This document shows positions 12,901 to 23,370 of a DNA stretch of 64,000 nt, piece after piece. Where the stretch lies: the NCBI GenBank assembly GCA_012934845.2, contig WNNJ02003140.1:1-64000 (forward strand), read 5' to 3'. A model generated the notes under the pieces. The model was not told the origin of the DNA. It made no database searches and was given only the letters and a program-made list of their open reading frames with translations. Each line of letters begins with the position of its first letter. Within the stretch, counting starts at the first letter, position 1. The translations under genes were made by a program, and so were the position numbers. The stretch comes from Pomphorhynchus laevis. Lineage: Eukaryota; Acanthocephala; Palaeacanthocephala; Echinorhynchida; Pomphorhynchidae.

Positions 12901-12973
12901 GATAGTGTATTTATTTTCAAACACAACTATATCATCATCAGGAATTGGATCAGTAACAATTCATGAATTATAC

Positions 12974-13012
12974 CAGTAGCTGTTAAACTTTTGAAAAGTT
13001 TAACAGCTACTG
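12974..13012. repeat. Perfect 19-bp palindrome
   Basis: Arms CAGTAGCTGTTAAACTTTT and its reverse complement are separated by a single G. It stands at the outer edge of LINE copy A in AT-rich DNA. It could be the tip of an inverted-repeat element. No function is assigned. Confidence 0.85.
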
Positions 13013-13019
13013 ATACTGT

Positions 13020-14210
13020 GATAATGTTTTATTTAATGTATTTTTATATTTGATCTGTTTTTATTTTGGTCTGCCAGTGTATGTACACGTAATGTAGTAT
13101 CATAACTTAGAGACTTGTAAATAACCACATTTTATCAATGTACGTAATATACTTAATAATACGGTTCAATTTTTATCTAATTAAATGTTTTTACACTATA
13201 ATGAACACTTATATTTAGATAAACCTTATAATTAAACAAAAATTTTAATTAATTCATATTGTTTTGTAATCGTCATTAATATCAAAATAGTTAGTTGAAT
13301 TAATAATATAAAATACGTGGTATATATTATAATACAATTGTATTAGTGATTATTTATTTTGTAAATTTATATATTTAAAATATAAAAAATTGGATATAAA
13401 AATATAAAAATATTAAATATAAAAATATAAAAATATGCAAATGTCCCGATGGCCGTTTTCAATAACCATAACCCATCTGGGAAAATATACGAAAGACTCT
13501 TTCACGTTGCACGAGATAATGTTCAAAATAATATTATAAATATATCCATTATGAAACAAAGCTTAATTTGTCCACTTAAATAAGCTAATAATGAAGGAAC
13601 GATCAGGTGCACTAGATCCATTGTCTATCAATATTACTGAAAAGCGAAAAAGAGATATTTTATCTGCCAGTTGATCCGACAATTGCATCGTTAAGGACTT
13701 GGCTTCATCTACCGTCAATACTGTGCTTGCAAGGCATAACTATTTCTAATGCGATCATTATTGATAAATTTCTATACTCAGTTTCTATTGCCCATTCACG
13801 GAAAGTTATATGTAAATATTTTCGAATAAAAGTTTAATAATTAGTTTTAATAATACTAATTATTATTATGGATAGTTTTAAAAATTGATTGTTGGTTAAA
13901 ATCGTCATGCTTCAAATTTAAGTCCGTATTATACTGCGCATAATCAGTAATCAAAGGTAAAAACATACTCGACCATGTTAATATTGCAATAAAAATCTAT
14001 TTAAATTTCATTAAAATTATTTTGATCTAAAGTAATCAAAATAAATATCCTTAAATATTTTTAAATAAAAATATAGTTTTTTATTTCAGAGCTACTGAAT
14101 GCCTTTTAGGAATGAAGATTATTCTGAGCGGTTTTAATATTATGAGAAAACCTTAGATAGGTGTCTTGATTTTTATAATTAAGAAGTTGTGATACCACAC
14201 GAAATATTGA
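13020..14210. other. AT-rich intergenic stretch, no gene seen
   Basis: Mostly A/T words. A less AT-rich patch at 13440-13750 could be remnant mobile DNA, but no protein motif or repeat match within the window could be found for it. Confidence 0.5.
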
Positions 14211-14212
14211 TC

Positions 14213-14438
14213 CGGTTTCGTCATTACTATGACTCATCAGTGCCAGATCGCTTTCACTGCTGGATGCAGAGGAGGACTAGCAGACGGCAAGAAACAAGTC
14301 ATATGCATGATGTACTAAAACACCTCTAGTACTATCATAGAGTGCTAAAGCAACACTACGGCTACACCAAAATGGATCATTAGCAAAAGTACTGGCAAAT
14401 GCCAGCGCAGGGATATTTTATATCGGCTAACTTTTGAT
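14213..14438 (-). repeat. Fragment of the 326-bp hammerhead repeat
   Basis: On the minus strand this matches the unit found at 32.59-33.22 kb, from the AAAGTTAGCCGATAT phrase through to the ribozyme. The ribozyme core is still present: CTGATGA (minus, 14240-14234), a perfect stem II hairpin (14233-14220, loop AGUA) and GAAA (14219-14216). Stem I keeps five Watson-Crick pairs and one G-U. Stem III is disrupted on its 3' side, where the repeat is truncated, so cleavage is unlikely. Confidence 0.75.
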
Positions 14439-14453
14439 GTAAAATCTTAAAAT

Positions 14454-15290
14454 ATGAAATATTTCTTTAGAAAATATATATTTTTGATTATTTTACAAAA
14501 CGCAACCATAAATTTGTTTGAATTGTCTTGGATGGTACACAGCAAAAATTTGGCCATAATCTTCTTACAATCGCATGAGATGCTTTATAAGCAGCTTGAT
14601 TACATCAATAGTCATCTAATGACAATTTCTGTTGTATTAGGCAAATGGATTTGTAATATTCGTGGATTCCGCAGGGAAATCAGCATTCGAAAGGATACTT
14701 GGATTCAAGACTCGAAACGAGTGTCGCAAAATTGTGGTTTATTTTTGGACTAAGAAACTCGATAATTAATTTTTTAGATGAACTTATAATTTCATCTCAC
14801 ACCAATGTAGACTGGAATAATTTCCAATGGTAAATGTGCGTTTGGCACGTTTTGGAAACTCATACTGCGATTGGCGGAACTGAACTGCATGTTGAGATTG
14901 ATGAGACACTTATTTCCCGTCGCAAAAATATAAACGGGTGAATCCTTACAAACAATGCATGTTTGGCGAGATTTAAATAGCAACAAGGGAAAAATTTATG
15001 TATGCGGTACCCGATAGGTCGAAAGAAATATTAGAGAATGTAATACGTGCTTCGATAGCACCTCGATCCATCATAATATCTGACATGTTATTATCGTACA
15101 ACGTAATTGAAGAAATTCTGGACATGAAATATATTCACTGAACTGTGAACCACAGTCAAAATTTCGTGAATCCTACCACGGGTGAGCATACATAGACAAT
15201 CTAGTCACTTTGGTACACTTTCAAAATACGCGACAAATGTGAATGTGGCAATCCTCGTTTCATGCTTGACAGTTATCTCTGTCAGTTCAC
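14454..15290 (+). pseudogene. Merlin-type (IS1595/ISXO2-like) transposase relic
   Basis: A cut-and-paste transposase of the DDE family, recognised from ordered motifs. An N-terminal piece reads GFRREISIRKDTWIQDSK (14454-14753). Then come IGGTELHVEIDET (first catalytic Asp region, near 14868), SRRK, a TIISDM-like second Asp block near 15070, and VNHSQNFVNPTTGEHT near 15150-15195, followed by a degraded third catalytic block. The order and spacing match the IS1595-like domain of Merlin elements known from invertebrates. The reading frame shifts several times and holds stops, so the gene is dead. Terminal inverted repeats were not identified. Confidence 0.65.
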
Positions 15291-15349
15291 GTGATGTATA
15301 AAATTTGGGGGTGTTTGACAATATATTATATTGACATCTCTGAATTCCA

Positions 15350-15500
15350 TCTTCTTGTGCAAATCAGATCAGATAACTGAGTCTACGTATTTTAATAAAG
15401 ATAAAGATAATTTAAAATAAAGTCAATTGTTATTAATTGACTAATAAATAACATAAGATGTATCTAAATATAAATTCTAATTATGATTAGAAATTATAAA
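15350..15500 (+). repeat. Dispersed repeat copy (CTGAGTCTACGTATT family)
   Basis: Contains AACTGAGTCTACGTATTTT followed by AATTGACTAATAAATAACA, the two hallmark phrases of a non-coding repeat also seen at 23.37, 24.54, 24.86, 25.55, 31.13 (reverse) and 56.56 kb. No coding capacity is seen. Confidence 0.6.
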
Positions 15501-15949
15501 TTATAATTCTAAATTCTAATAATAAATTTTAATTTTATTTTCGTTTTTAAAGAAATCTAAAGAAAATTTTCTTTTTAAGAAGTGGTGGGCCTGTGCTGCT
15601 TTTCGAAAGGGCTTTCAACAAAATATCATATTTTTGTTTATTAAATATATATTATTCACATGCTTGATGATAAAACGGTGGTTACCAAAATATAGTCCGT
15701 TTAGAATAATATTTTAATTTCTTAATTCCGAAAAACGAATATGTCAGTAAAATAGGGAGAATGGGCATTACTTCCAACTACAAGGGAATTGGTAAATATT
15801 GATTGCACGGAAATTATATTAACGCACATTGCACAGCTCGCTGACCAACATTCCAATTAATAAATCGGATTGAAAGTTTTTTTTGTTGTGCTTGCTCCGA
15901 TCCGGTCATTCATTGATTGTACTCAAGGTAGTTTTGTCGACTAAATATA

Positions 15950-17010
15950 TAATGTTTCTCAAGGTTTTGTGCTCGAACCAATTTTTTCTATCTTCCACTT
16001 GTTTATCTCTCCAGCATTACATGCGACCATAACTTCTGCATCATGCAATATGCTAATGATTTTTTGCTTTACTCGCATTCTCCTGTTTATCTTATATATG
16101 ATCTCTCTGTATCTTCTACGAATTATCTTCTATCCATATCCAAGCACCTTTCCTCGCTTCATTTGTATCTTAACTACTCCAAGGCTAAAATCATATGGGT
16201 TATTACTTCTTTCCTCTCTGACTCTCCTTTATAGGTATTTCTTAATTCGACCGTTATTCCTGTCGGTGATCATCTCATTTTCTTGGCAGTTCACTTCGAC
16301 AACTGTCTTTATTTCGATCCATTTGTTCGCGACAAAATACGATCTTGTAATATCATATTTCGCGACCTTCACCGTATCATGAGCTCGCTTGATTTTAACT
16401 GTTGTCACTCTGTTATATCCACTCTATTGTTTCCTAAGATCGAATATTGCCTGTATTTTTGCTTTCTCCTTTAAATTATATTTTATTACTCTCCACCGCT
16501 TTGTGAATTCCGCCATGCGTATCCTTTTTCGCCTCAGCCGTTTTTATCACATTTCCTCTTGCATCTCTAAATTTAACTGGCCAACAATGGAAAATCGCAT
16601 TCTGTTCCGTATCCTTTGTATCATTTTCGAATCATTTTTTAAAAATCACCTTATTATCTGCATCTTCATACTTTCCATGAATATCGCCTCACCTTTATAA
16701 ATCTTCGTTCATGTGACTCTTTTCTTCTCCATGTTTTATCATTTTCCTCAAACTGTGGTCATCGTCTCCTTTTCATTGCCGCACTTCTATTCTGAAATAA
16801 ACTGCCTTCCGCCATCAGCAATTCCCTTAATAATTGATTCAAGAATGAATACTCTTTTAAACTTTCTCCCACATCAGCCTATTGACATTAACCATACTTT
16901 CGTTCTTTGTTTGTCTTTATTTTGATTGGTTTCGTAAAACTGTAAATTTGTAATTTAGTGAACTTGTAATCGGATGTACACAATATCCACTTTAATAAAG
17001 CCTGTAATAT
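15950..17010 (+). mobile_element. LINE RT relic, CR1/L2-like
   Basis: A decayed reverse transcriptase. Readable blocks in order are a FVLEPIFSIFHLFISPA box (equivalent to PQGS.LGP), a YANDFLLYSHS box (16043, degenerate YADD catalytic motif), VHFDNCLYFDPFVRDKIRSC, SVISTLLFPKIEYC, RLSRFYHISSCISKFNWPT and a C-terminal FYSEINCLP. The LFPKI.YC and RL.RF.H.S blocks match the copy at 1026-1598, so it belongs to the same family. Frame changes and stops make it non-functional. An AATAAA-containing end near 17000 is the probable 3' end. Confidence 0.6.
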
Positions 17011-17019
17011 TTTTAGTAG

Positions 17020-17400
17020 ACCAAGCCGTATTACGCTCGGATCGTATTTACTCATGATGACGAATTATCTTATAGCCTCAACAGTGCCGATTTATTTCAT
17101 ATTGTGGTTTTTAAGATACTTGATTAACACAAATTAGTGATTTCCTTTTATCCAAGTATGAAGTCCACCACACTCAAATTAGGATCAAATCTCGGTGAAC
17201 GTAATGATGAGCCCACTAATCTTACGGATGGTGTCCATCGCTGAGATCTCATTCAATCGTTCGCTATTATGTATTTCGCTGCAGGTAAAAAACCAGCTCA
17301 TCAGATATAAAGTGCTTATCATAGAATATAATTTGGCAGATGACTGTTTTGCCTTCGTTCTCTATGCCGTCGTTGAGCTTACTGTATGATGATTGTATTA
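17020..17400. other. Intergenic, no gene seen
   Basis: Unique-looking mixed sequence between the LINE relic and the SERBP1 promoter region. No motif or repeat shared with the rest of the window was found. Confidence 0.4.
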
Positions 17401-17419
17401 CTTTTTATTTTAAATTATT

Positions 17420-18073
17420 GTCATTTCCTCTGTAGCGCAATTAGTGGGAGAGATCAGTAATTTGGCATCACACAACACGGACGCTAGTGAAAGTGTGCTG
17501 TTTTGTGCATCACCTGTAAGGTGATTGCAAATGCATCTGTACTGTGCTACGACGCGTCAGTTGAAGGCTCAATTTGCCCTACTGCAGTGACAGAAAACGC
17601 AAGTGTGTGTGGTGTAGAATTCTTTCAGCCACATTTCTGTATAACGTTGTAATTTCTCGTTATAATTCACACAAAATACGTGTACGAGATATGCTCTGCT
17701 GTTGCCGTTATTTGCTGCTGTTCGTAAAAACGGTATATTACAAAGGATAGAAAAATAGAAGAGATAGAATATAGAGCGAGTGAAATGTAAATTGCGACAA
17801 AGAAGCGAGAGAGAATGAGTGCGTTTACTACATCCAGAACAACTGCGTTGCTGCGCTGTGTGCAAAAGTCACGCAACGACATTTTGTGACGTTTTTATAC
17901 TACTACTACTATTAGAGAGAAATTTAACTGTGCGTTGTAAAGTTGTGAAGGAATGGTATGCTTATGTTTTCTTCCATTTTACGGCTTATTGCATAGTGAA
18001 ATATGTTTGTTTTTTTTTGAAAGATTTCTAGATATGATTTTCTTTATTGGTAAAAGGAGTCTGTGAAAATACA
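17420..18073 (+). promoter_or_regulatory. Probable promoter and 5' UTR of the SERBP1-family gene
   Basis: This stretch is richer in CG dinucleotides than its surroundings and directly precedes the start codon. A strong donor-like GTAAGG at about 17516 and a pyrimidine-rich TTTCTAG acceptor at about 18030 suggest a non-coding first exon and a 5' UTR intron of roughly 0.5 kb. This is an inference. No TATA box was found that could be defended. Confidence 0.35.
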
Positions 18074-18389
18074 ATGTTCAAGGTTTTGTACGGTTGTAAT
18101 GTACACAACCAGTTCGAGGACTGCTCAGCTGAAGCTAGCGATCCGTTTGAATTGCTTAGCGACAAGCAAAAGAAGAAACCGGTAGCGAAAGGCGACAATG
18201 CAACCAGTAGCAAGAAGTCCATCAAAAAGGCTACCGTCGCTGCGGCGATTCCTCCTGCAAATGTGGAAGTTGTAAAGGAGAGTCGACGACAAAATGATGG
18301 AGTTGGCCGGCCGGCTCAGCTACCACCCAACCAGCATCAACAATCGCCAGTTCATCAGAAGGACGACAAACAAAAAATGACGCCGTCAG
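18074..18389 (+). CDS. SERBP1/HABP4-family mRNA-binding protein, exon 1
   Basis: First coding exon of a vig2/SERBP1-like protein, an RGG-rich RNA-binding protein that associates with ribosomes and mRNA. The start ATG at 18074 was chosen because YGCNVHNQFE...ASDPFELL follows at once, matching the family N-terminus (FGC.V.NRF...SDPFEVL). The upstream in-frame TTG is not needed. A lysine-rich, low-complexity region follows. The exon ends TCAG|GTATAC, phase 1, and is followed by a 48-nt intron. Exons 1-3 together encode 563 residues with matching phases. The family is clear. Orthology to Drosophila vig or vig2 is likely but not proven. Confidence 0.85.
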
Positions 18390-18437
18390 GTATACAAATG
18401 TAATTAAATTATAACTTTAAACTTTTATTTTACGTAG

Positions 18438-19116
18438 AAATAAGAAGCACAAATAAGGCAGAAGATGACATGCTCGCATTGGATGGGTTTCAAGAATCGG
18501 TAAGCAAAGACCACGACCACGTATTCGGTCGCGGTAAAGCTGGTCAGCAAAATGAGAGCTTCGTGAACGAGGCGTCTAATCAGCAGTTTGTCAGAGGGGC
18601 GAGATCAGCGCGTACAGCGAGAGGAAGTAGCGGTTATAGTGGATCTGGGCCTACTAGACGACGTGACGTCGATGCGAGTTCCTCTGGTGGATTCGATACA
18701 GTCACATTCCGTCGTGGTGGACGTGGAGGTAGATTTGCAGATGGAGATGGCAGTCGAGGGAACAGAGAATACGGAGGTGGAAGAGGCGGATTCTATCGTG
18801 GTGGAGGTCAATACAACCAACAAGCACAGTTCGAGCAACCGCAGGAAATTGACCCGTCCGTTGCAGGGTTTGTTGGAGAAGTTCAGCATGTGCCGCAGTC
18901 AAAACCTCCATTCCGTGGTCGTGGTCGTTTCGGTGCATCTAATTTTGATAATGCCAGCGGTAATAAACGTCAATTTGATCGTCATTCCGGTAATCATCAA
19001 ACTAGCTTCCGACCAGAAGAAAAACGTCACGGTGGCGGTGCTTATAATTGGGGTAAGCCAGTAGAAGATAATATGAACGATTCAATAGTTGATAATCCAT
19101 CTGATTCTGCAGAAAG
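18438..19116 (+). CDS. SERBP1/HABP4-family protein, exon 2
   Basis: Begins after a TTTACGTAG acceptor and continues the frame of exon 1. It encodes residues about 106-331. An arginine/glycine region starts near residue 197 (RRGGRGGRF, GGGRGGFYRGGG), a typical methylated RGG RNA-binding segment. It is followed by the family signature KRQFDRHSGNH...RPEEKRHGG and AYNWGK (about 281-311), which aligns with KREFDRHSG...EDKRGG...NWG in SERBP1. The exon ends GAAAG|GTAATT in phase 2. Serine- and asparagine-rich spacers between the motifs make it longer than the vertebrate protein. Confidence 0.88.
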
Positions 19117-19227
19117 GTAATTTAAATATAGTAGTTTTATTTGGCTTTGCCGCTGTTCTTATCTTTAAATGAGAATTAAACATTTTTAAATTCATATCAA
19201 CCTTATTTCGGTTTTAGTTTTTAATAC

Positions 19228-19395
19228 ACAAACGGATGTTTAAGACATCCGTTTATAAGACCTTTTCGTATATGCACCAAGCGACGCGACACTTCTATGA
19301 ATCACTATGTATCGCTTTAAGCGATACTTTATGTGTCGCTTTTTAAAGCGACATATAGAAGTGTCGCTTTAAAAAGCGACACTTTTTTGTCGCCT
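19228..19395 (+). repeat. Cluster of short palindromes at the start of SERBP1 intron 2
   Basis: AAACGGATGT and ACATCCGTTT form a 10-bp hairpin at 19228-19255. Then TATCGCTTTAAGCGATA, GTCGCTTTTTAAAGCGAC and GTCGCTTTAAAAAGCGAC follow within about 90 nt. The last two also sit in a wider inverted arrangement with GCGACACTTCTAT and ATAGAAGTGTCGC. This may be a small fold-back element. There is no coding content. Confidence 0.75.
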
Positions 19396-19849
19396 CTTCT
19401 TCGCTTTTACTCATAAACTAATAAAAAACTTGATTTTGTGTTATTTCGGAGAGGTATCCTTTACAATCGTCTGGAGAGGCTCAGTAGTCATCTGAAGAAA
19501 TATATATGAAAAGGTTCATTGTAATTAAGAAGTATGTACTTTACAAAAAATTTCGTGCTTTAATCAAGTAAAAAAACATCTAATCAAACGTCGTTCTGTC
19601 TTTGTAACTTCATGCCGGGCCGACGTAGATACAGAAATATCATGTTATTACCCATCACGGGAAGCAGCATTGACGACCCTCCTCCGCTCATATTCTTCAT
19701 TATGCATGATGCATTTCCCCGCTGAACGGCTACGTGATCCGTTTGAACAGGAAATCACGGGCTCGGGGTTCAGAATGTAGATTAATATTTATTAATCAGT
19801 AATATTTATAAAAATATAAAAATATTTGGCTTCGACAATTTTTATAATT

Positions 19850-21700
19850 TCCGCATTTTAATTGATTTAATTTTTTTAATACGAAATATTATTAATCGAT
19901 ATTTTTTGTTTAAAGATTATAAAATTTCTTTCGTATATTAATCGATATTTTTATTTAACGAATCGTAATAATTTATTTCGGACATTAATCGATTTTTTTT
20001 AAATACTCGATATTATATCTTTCGATGTTTACTCGATATATTTTGCTTTGCGAATCAATAATTTCTTTTGTACTTTAATCGATATCTTTTTATTTGCGAA
20101 TCGATAATTTCTTTTGTACTTTAATCGATATCTTTTTATTTGCGAATCAATAATTTCTTTTGTACTTTAATCGATATCTTTTTATTAGCGAATCGATAAT
20201 TTCTTTCGTACTTTAATCGTTATTTATTTAACGGCCCAATATTATTTCTTTCGTTTTTTAATCGATGTCTTTTTTAACGGATCGATATAATTTATTTCGT
20301 ACTTTAATCGATATGGTTATTTAAGGATTCGATATAATTTATTTCTTATCTTAATCGCTATTTTTATTTAACAATTCGATATAATTTCTTTTGTGTCTCT
20401 TAATCGATATATTTTTTGACAATTCGACATAATGTCTTTCGTACTTTAATCAATATTATTATTTAACGATTCAATATTATTTCATTCGTGTCTTAATCAA
20501 TATCTTTTGCTTAGTTATTCGATATAATTTCTTTCGTATCATTATCGATATCTTTTTTTGTTTAACGATTTTATATAATTTTGTATTTGAATCGATATTT
20601 TTATTTAACAATTATCGATATTAATATCAATATTTTTTGTTTAACGATTCGATATATTTTTCGTACTTTAATCGATATTATTATTTAACGATTCAATATT
20701 ATTTCATTCGTGTCTTAATCAATATCTTTTGCTTAGTTATTCGATATAATTTCTTTCGTATCATTATCGATATCTTTTGTTTGTCGAATCGATAAAATTT
20801 CGTATTTTCATCGATATCTTTTGTTTAACGATTTTATATAATTTTGTATTTGAATCGATATTTTTATTTAACAATTATCGATATTATTATCAATATTTTT
20901 TGTTTAACGATTCGATATATTTTTCGTACTTTAATCGATATTATTATTTAACGATTCAATATTATTTCATTCGTGTCTTAATCAATATCTTTTGCTTAGT
21001 TATTCGATATAATTTCTTTCGTATCATTATCGATATCTTTTGTTTGTAGAATCGATAAAATTTCGTGTTTTCATCGATATCTTTTGTTTAACGATTTTAT
21101 ATAATTTTGTATTTGAATCAATATTTTTATTTAACAATTATCGATATTAATATCAATATTTTTTGTTTAACGATTCGATATATTTTTCGTACTTTAATCG
21201 ATATTATTATTTAACGATTCAATATTATTTCATTCGTGTCTTAATCAATATCTTTTGCTTAGTTATTCGATATAATTTCTTTCGTATCATTATCGATATC
21301 TTTTGTTTGTAGAATCGATAAAATTTCGTATTTTCATCGATATCTTTTGTTTAACGATTTTATATAATTTTGTATTTGAATCAATATTTTTATTTAACAA
21401 TTATCGATATTATTATCAATATTTTTTGTTTAACGATTCGATATATTTTTCGTACTTTAATCGATATTATTATTTAACGATTCAATATTATTTCATTCGT
21501 GTCTTAATCAATATCTTTTGCTTAGTGACTCGATATAATTTCTTTCGTATCATTATCGATATCTTTTGTTTGTCGAATCGATTTAATTTTATTTTAAAGC
21601 GTTGTTTTTATTTTACAATTCGATATAATTTCGTTCGTATCTCAATAGATATTTATTATTTAAAACAATTAGTAAAATGCTTATTTAATCGATTTCCAGG
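19850..21700 (+). repeat. ATCGATAT-rich intronic array with 263-bp higher-order repeat
   Basis: The region repeats a degenerate unit of about 45-55 nt of the type TTCTTTCGTACTTTAATCGATAT...TTTAACGATTCGATATAA. From about 20480 it becomes a higher-order repeat. The phrase TTCATTCGTG occurs at 20481, 20703, 20966, 21229 and 21492, with the last three steps exactly 263 bp. Dozens of CGATA/TATCG words are present. In insects TATCGATA is the DREF site and CGATA a BEAF-32 site, so a regulatory or insulator role is possible (inference). The reading frames inside are by-products of the repeat. Confidence 0.9.
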
Positions 21701-22131
21701 TTAATTTTTACATTTTTTATCAAACTTTATTTTAAATTGTTTTCTATAATTCTACATTTTATGTTTAGCTTTCCGATGTTATATATTTTAATTATTATTC
21801 AATTTGAAGGTATCTAAAGCGATTGAAATTGTTTCATATCTCTACACTTAAGCCTAACAGCTACTATTACCTCTTACGTTGACTTGTTCCAGAATTTTTA
21901 CATTTAGTCAAATTCTTCCATAATTCTTATCACATGGATTTTTTAATTATTGACAAACCAACGTTTGTCATAATATAATAATTTTTAATGGTATCTATAG
22001 ATTTCGTATACTTGCCAACGCTCTGTATTGTAAGCGTTTTAAAAGCATATTGTGATGCTAATCTTCAAAATACATTTTTGTTCAATGCTATTATTATAAA
22101 CTAAAATCAGTAATTGTATGTTTTTTTACAG

Positions 22132-22828
22132 GCCAGAAGATACTTTACCTGATGGGGACGTACCAGTGGGTGCTATTGAGGATACCGAACAATTTGACAG
22201 ACAACAGACACGTAGTCCGTCTCCAGTTCAGATGACATTAGACGAGTATCGAGAGCAACAAAGAAAGAACAAATTAGGTACAAAGGGCTCTGTTAGACAA
22301 GCCGGCGAAGGTGAAGATGAAAAACGATGGGGAAAGCACACACAAGTTTATCGCAAGAAACCGAGAGAAGAAACAAAATATACGATAGCTCAGGATGTCG
22401 TCAGTAGTTCAGAGGATGACGAAGGACATCTTGTTGAAGTCGAAGATGAAGAATCACATCTCACAAAGCAGATTGTTTCAAGCTTGTTTGTCGGAAAACC
22501 AGCACCATCTAACAGGCAATCACGAGGAGGACGTGGTTTTCGGGGTGCGAATAGAGGAGGCGCAGAAGGATCTAGAGAGTTTTCCAGTGGTGGCAGAGGA
22601 AGAGGCGGTAGTTTCGCAAGTGGTGGCAATGAATTCACTAATAGTAGAGGTCGTAATAACAGAGGCGGTGGCTTTGGAAGCAACTACGGATCACAGAGAG
22701 GAGATTTCAATTCCACAGATTTTAATAGCACTGACATTAGAGAATTTAATCATCAACAACACAACCCACACAGCCGTCATCAAGATGAAAAATTACCAGA
22801 CATGTCTGATTTTCCAAAGCTTTGCTAA
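22132..22828 (+). CDS. SERBP1/HABP4-family protein, exon 3 (last)
   Basis: Starts after a TTTTTTTACAG acceptor, 3,015 nt downstream of exon 2, and restores the frame (AG+G = Arg). It carries VQMTLDEYREQQR (about residue 366 on), the family's conserved MTLDEW-type motif, with Tyr in place of the usual Trp. Then come a basic WGKHTQVYRKKP block, an acidic stretch (SSSEDDEGH), a second RGG domain (RGGRGFRGANRGG, GGRGRGG) and the ending MSDFPKLC, equivalent to the family's terminal FPxL. Stop at 22826-22828. An AATAAA lies 19 nt downstream. The second RGG box before the terminal FPxL is as in vertebrate SERBP1. Confidence 0.88.
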
Positions 22829-22846
22829 TGCTTTCTTCTAGACAGA

Positions 22847-22852
22847 AATAAA
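22847..22852 (+). terminator. Polyadenylation signal of the SERBP1-family gene
   Basis: AATAAA starts 19 nt after the stop codon. A second AATAAA lies near 22955. Either could serve. The short 3' UTR is typical of a compact animal gene. Confidence 0.6.
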
Positions 22853-22869
22853 TTGCTTTACTCATTTGG

Positions 22870-23370
22870 GGTGTTTTGCTTAGTCTACTACTGTCTTACA
22901 CTCGCTTAGAACTTAGAAACATAAAATAGCTGTTTTAGCGTTCTAAAGTATTAAATAAAAAGATAATATATACGTGAAGCATCTGAGATCTTATTATTAT
23001 ACATATTCAAAGAACACATGATTTATCAGTGAAATAATTATGAAACGCCTTTCATATTAGATTATGGGCCGCAAAAATAAAAAGATTTTAAGTAATCCCC
23101 TTAAGTTACATTAAACACACATATATATAGGGGTTCTTCCATCAATTATAGCTTCGATGATAATTGTTAGATGTTGTAATCTAGAGGGCAATGACATTGA
23201 AGTCTGGTGTTTCTATTTTCACGCCTGTGTCAAATATAATGTGGTCGATACCTTATTTTTAACGGGAACCTTGCAACAATTCGAGTAATTATCTGGCAAT
23301 AATTATATAATATATATATAACTATTACCACATAACATAACTATAATCATATAGTCAAACTATAATAATC
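22870..23370. other. Intergenic, no gene seen
   Basis: AT-rich 3' flank of the SERBP1 gene with no recognisable repeat or protein motif. Confidence 0.4.

Noticed and set aside
18588-19064. Other open frames overlapping SERBP1 exon 2 and exon 3 (including 18605-18938 minus and 22390-22841)
   Set aside because: Shadows of the true frame. Only the annotated frame carries the family motifs and matching splice phases.
20777-21704. Two similar 90-133-codon open frames rich in Phe, Tyr, Ile
   Set aside because: They are the same frame in successive 263-bp satellite units within the SERBP1 intron.
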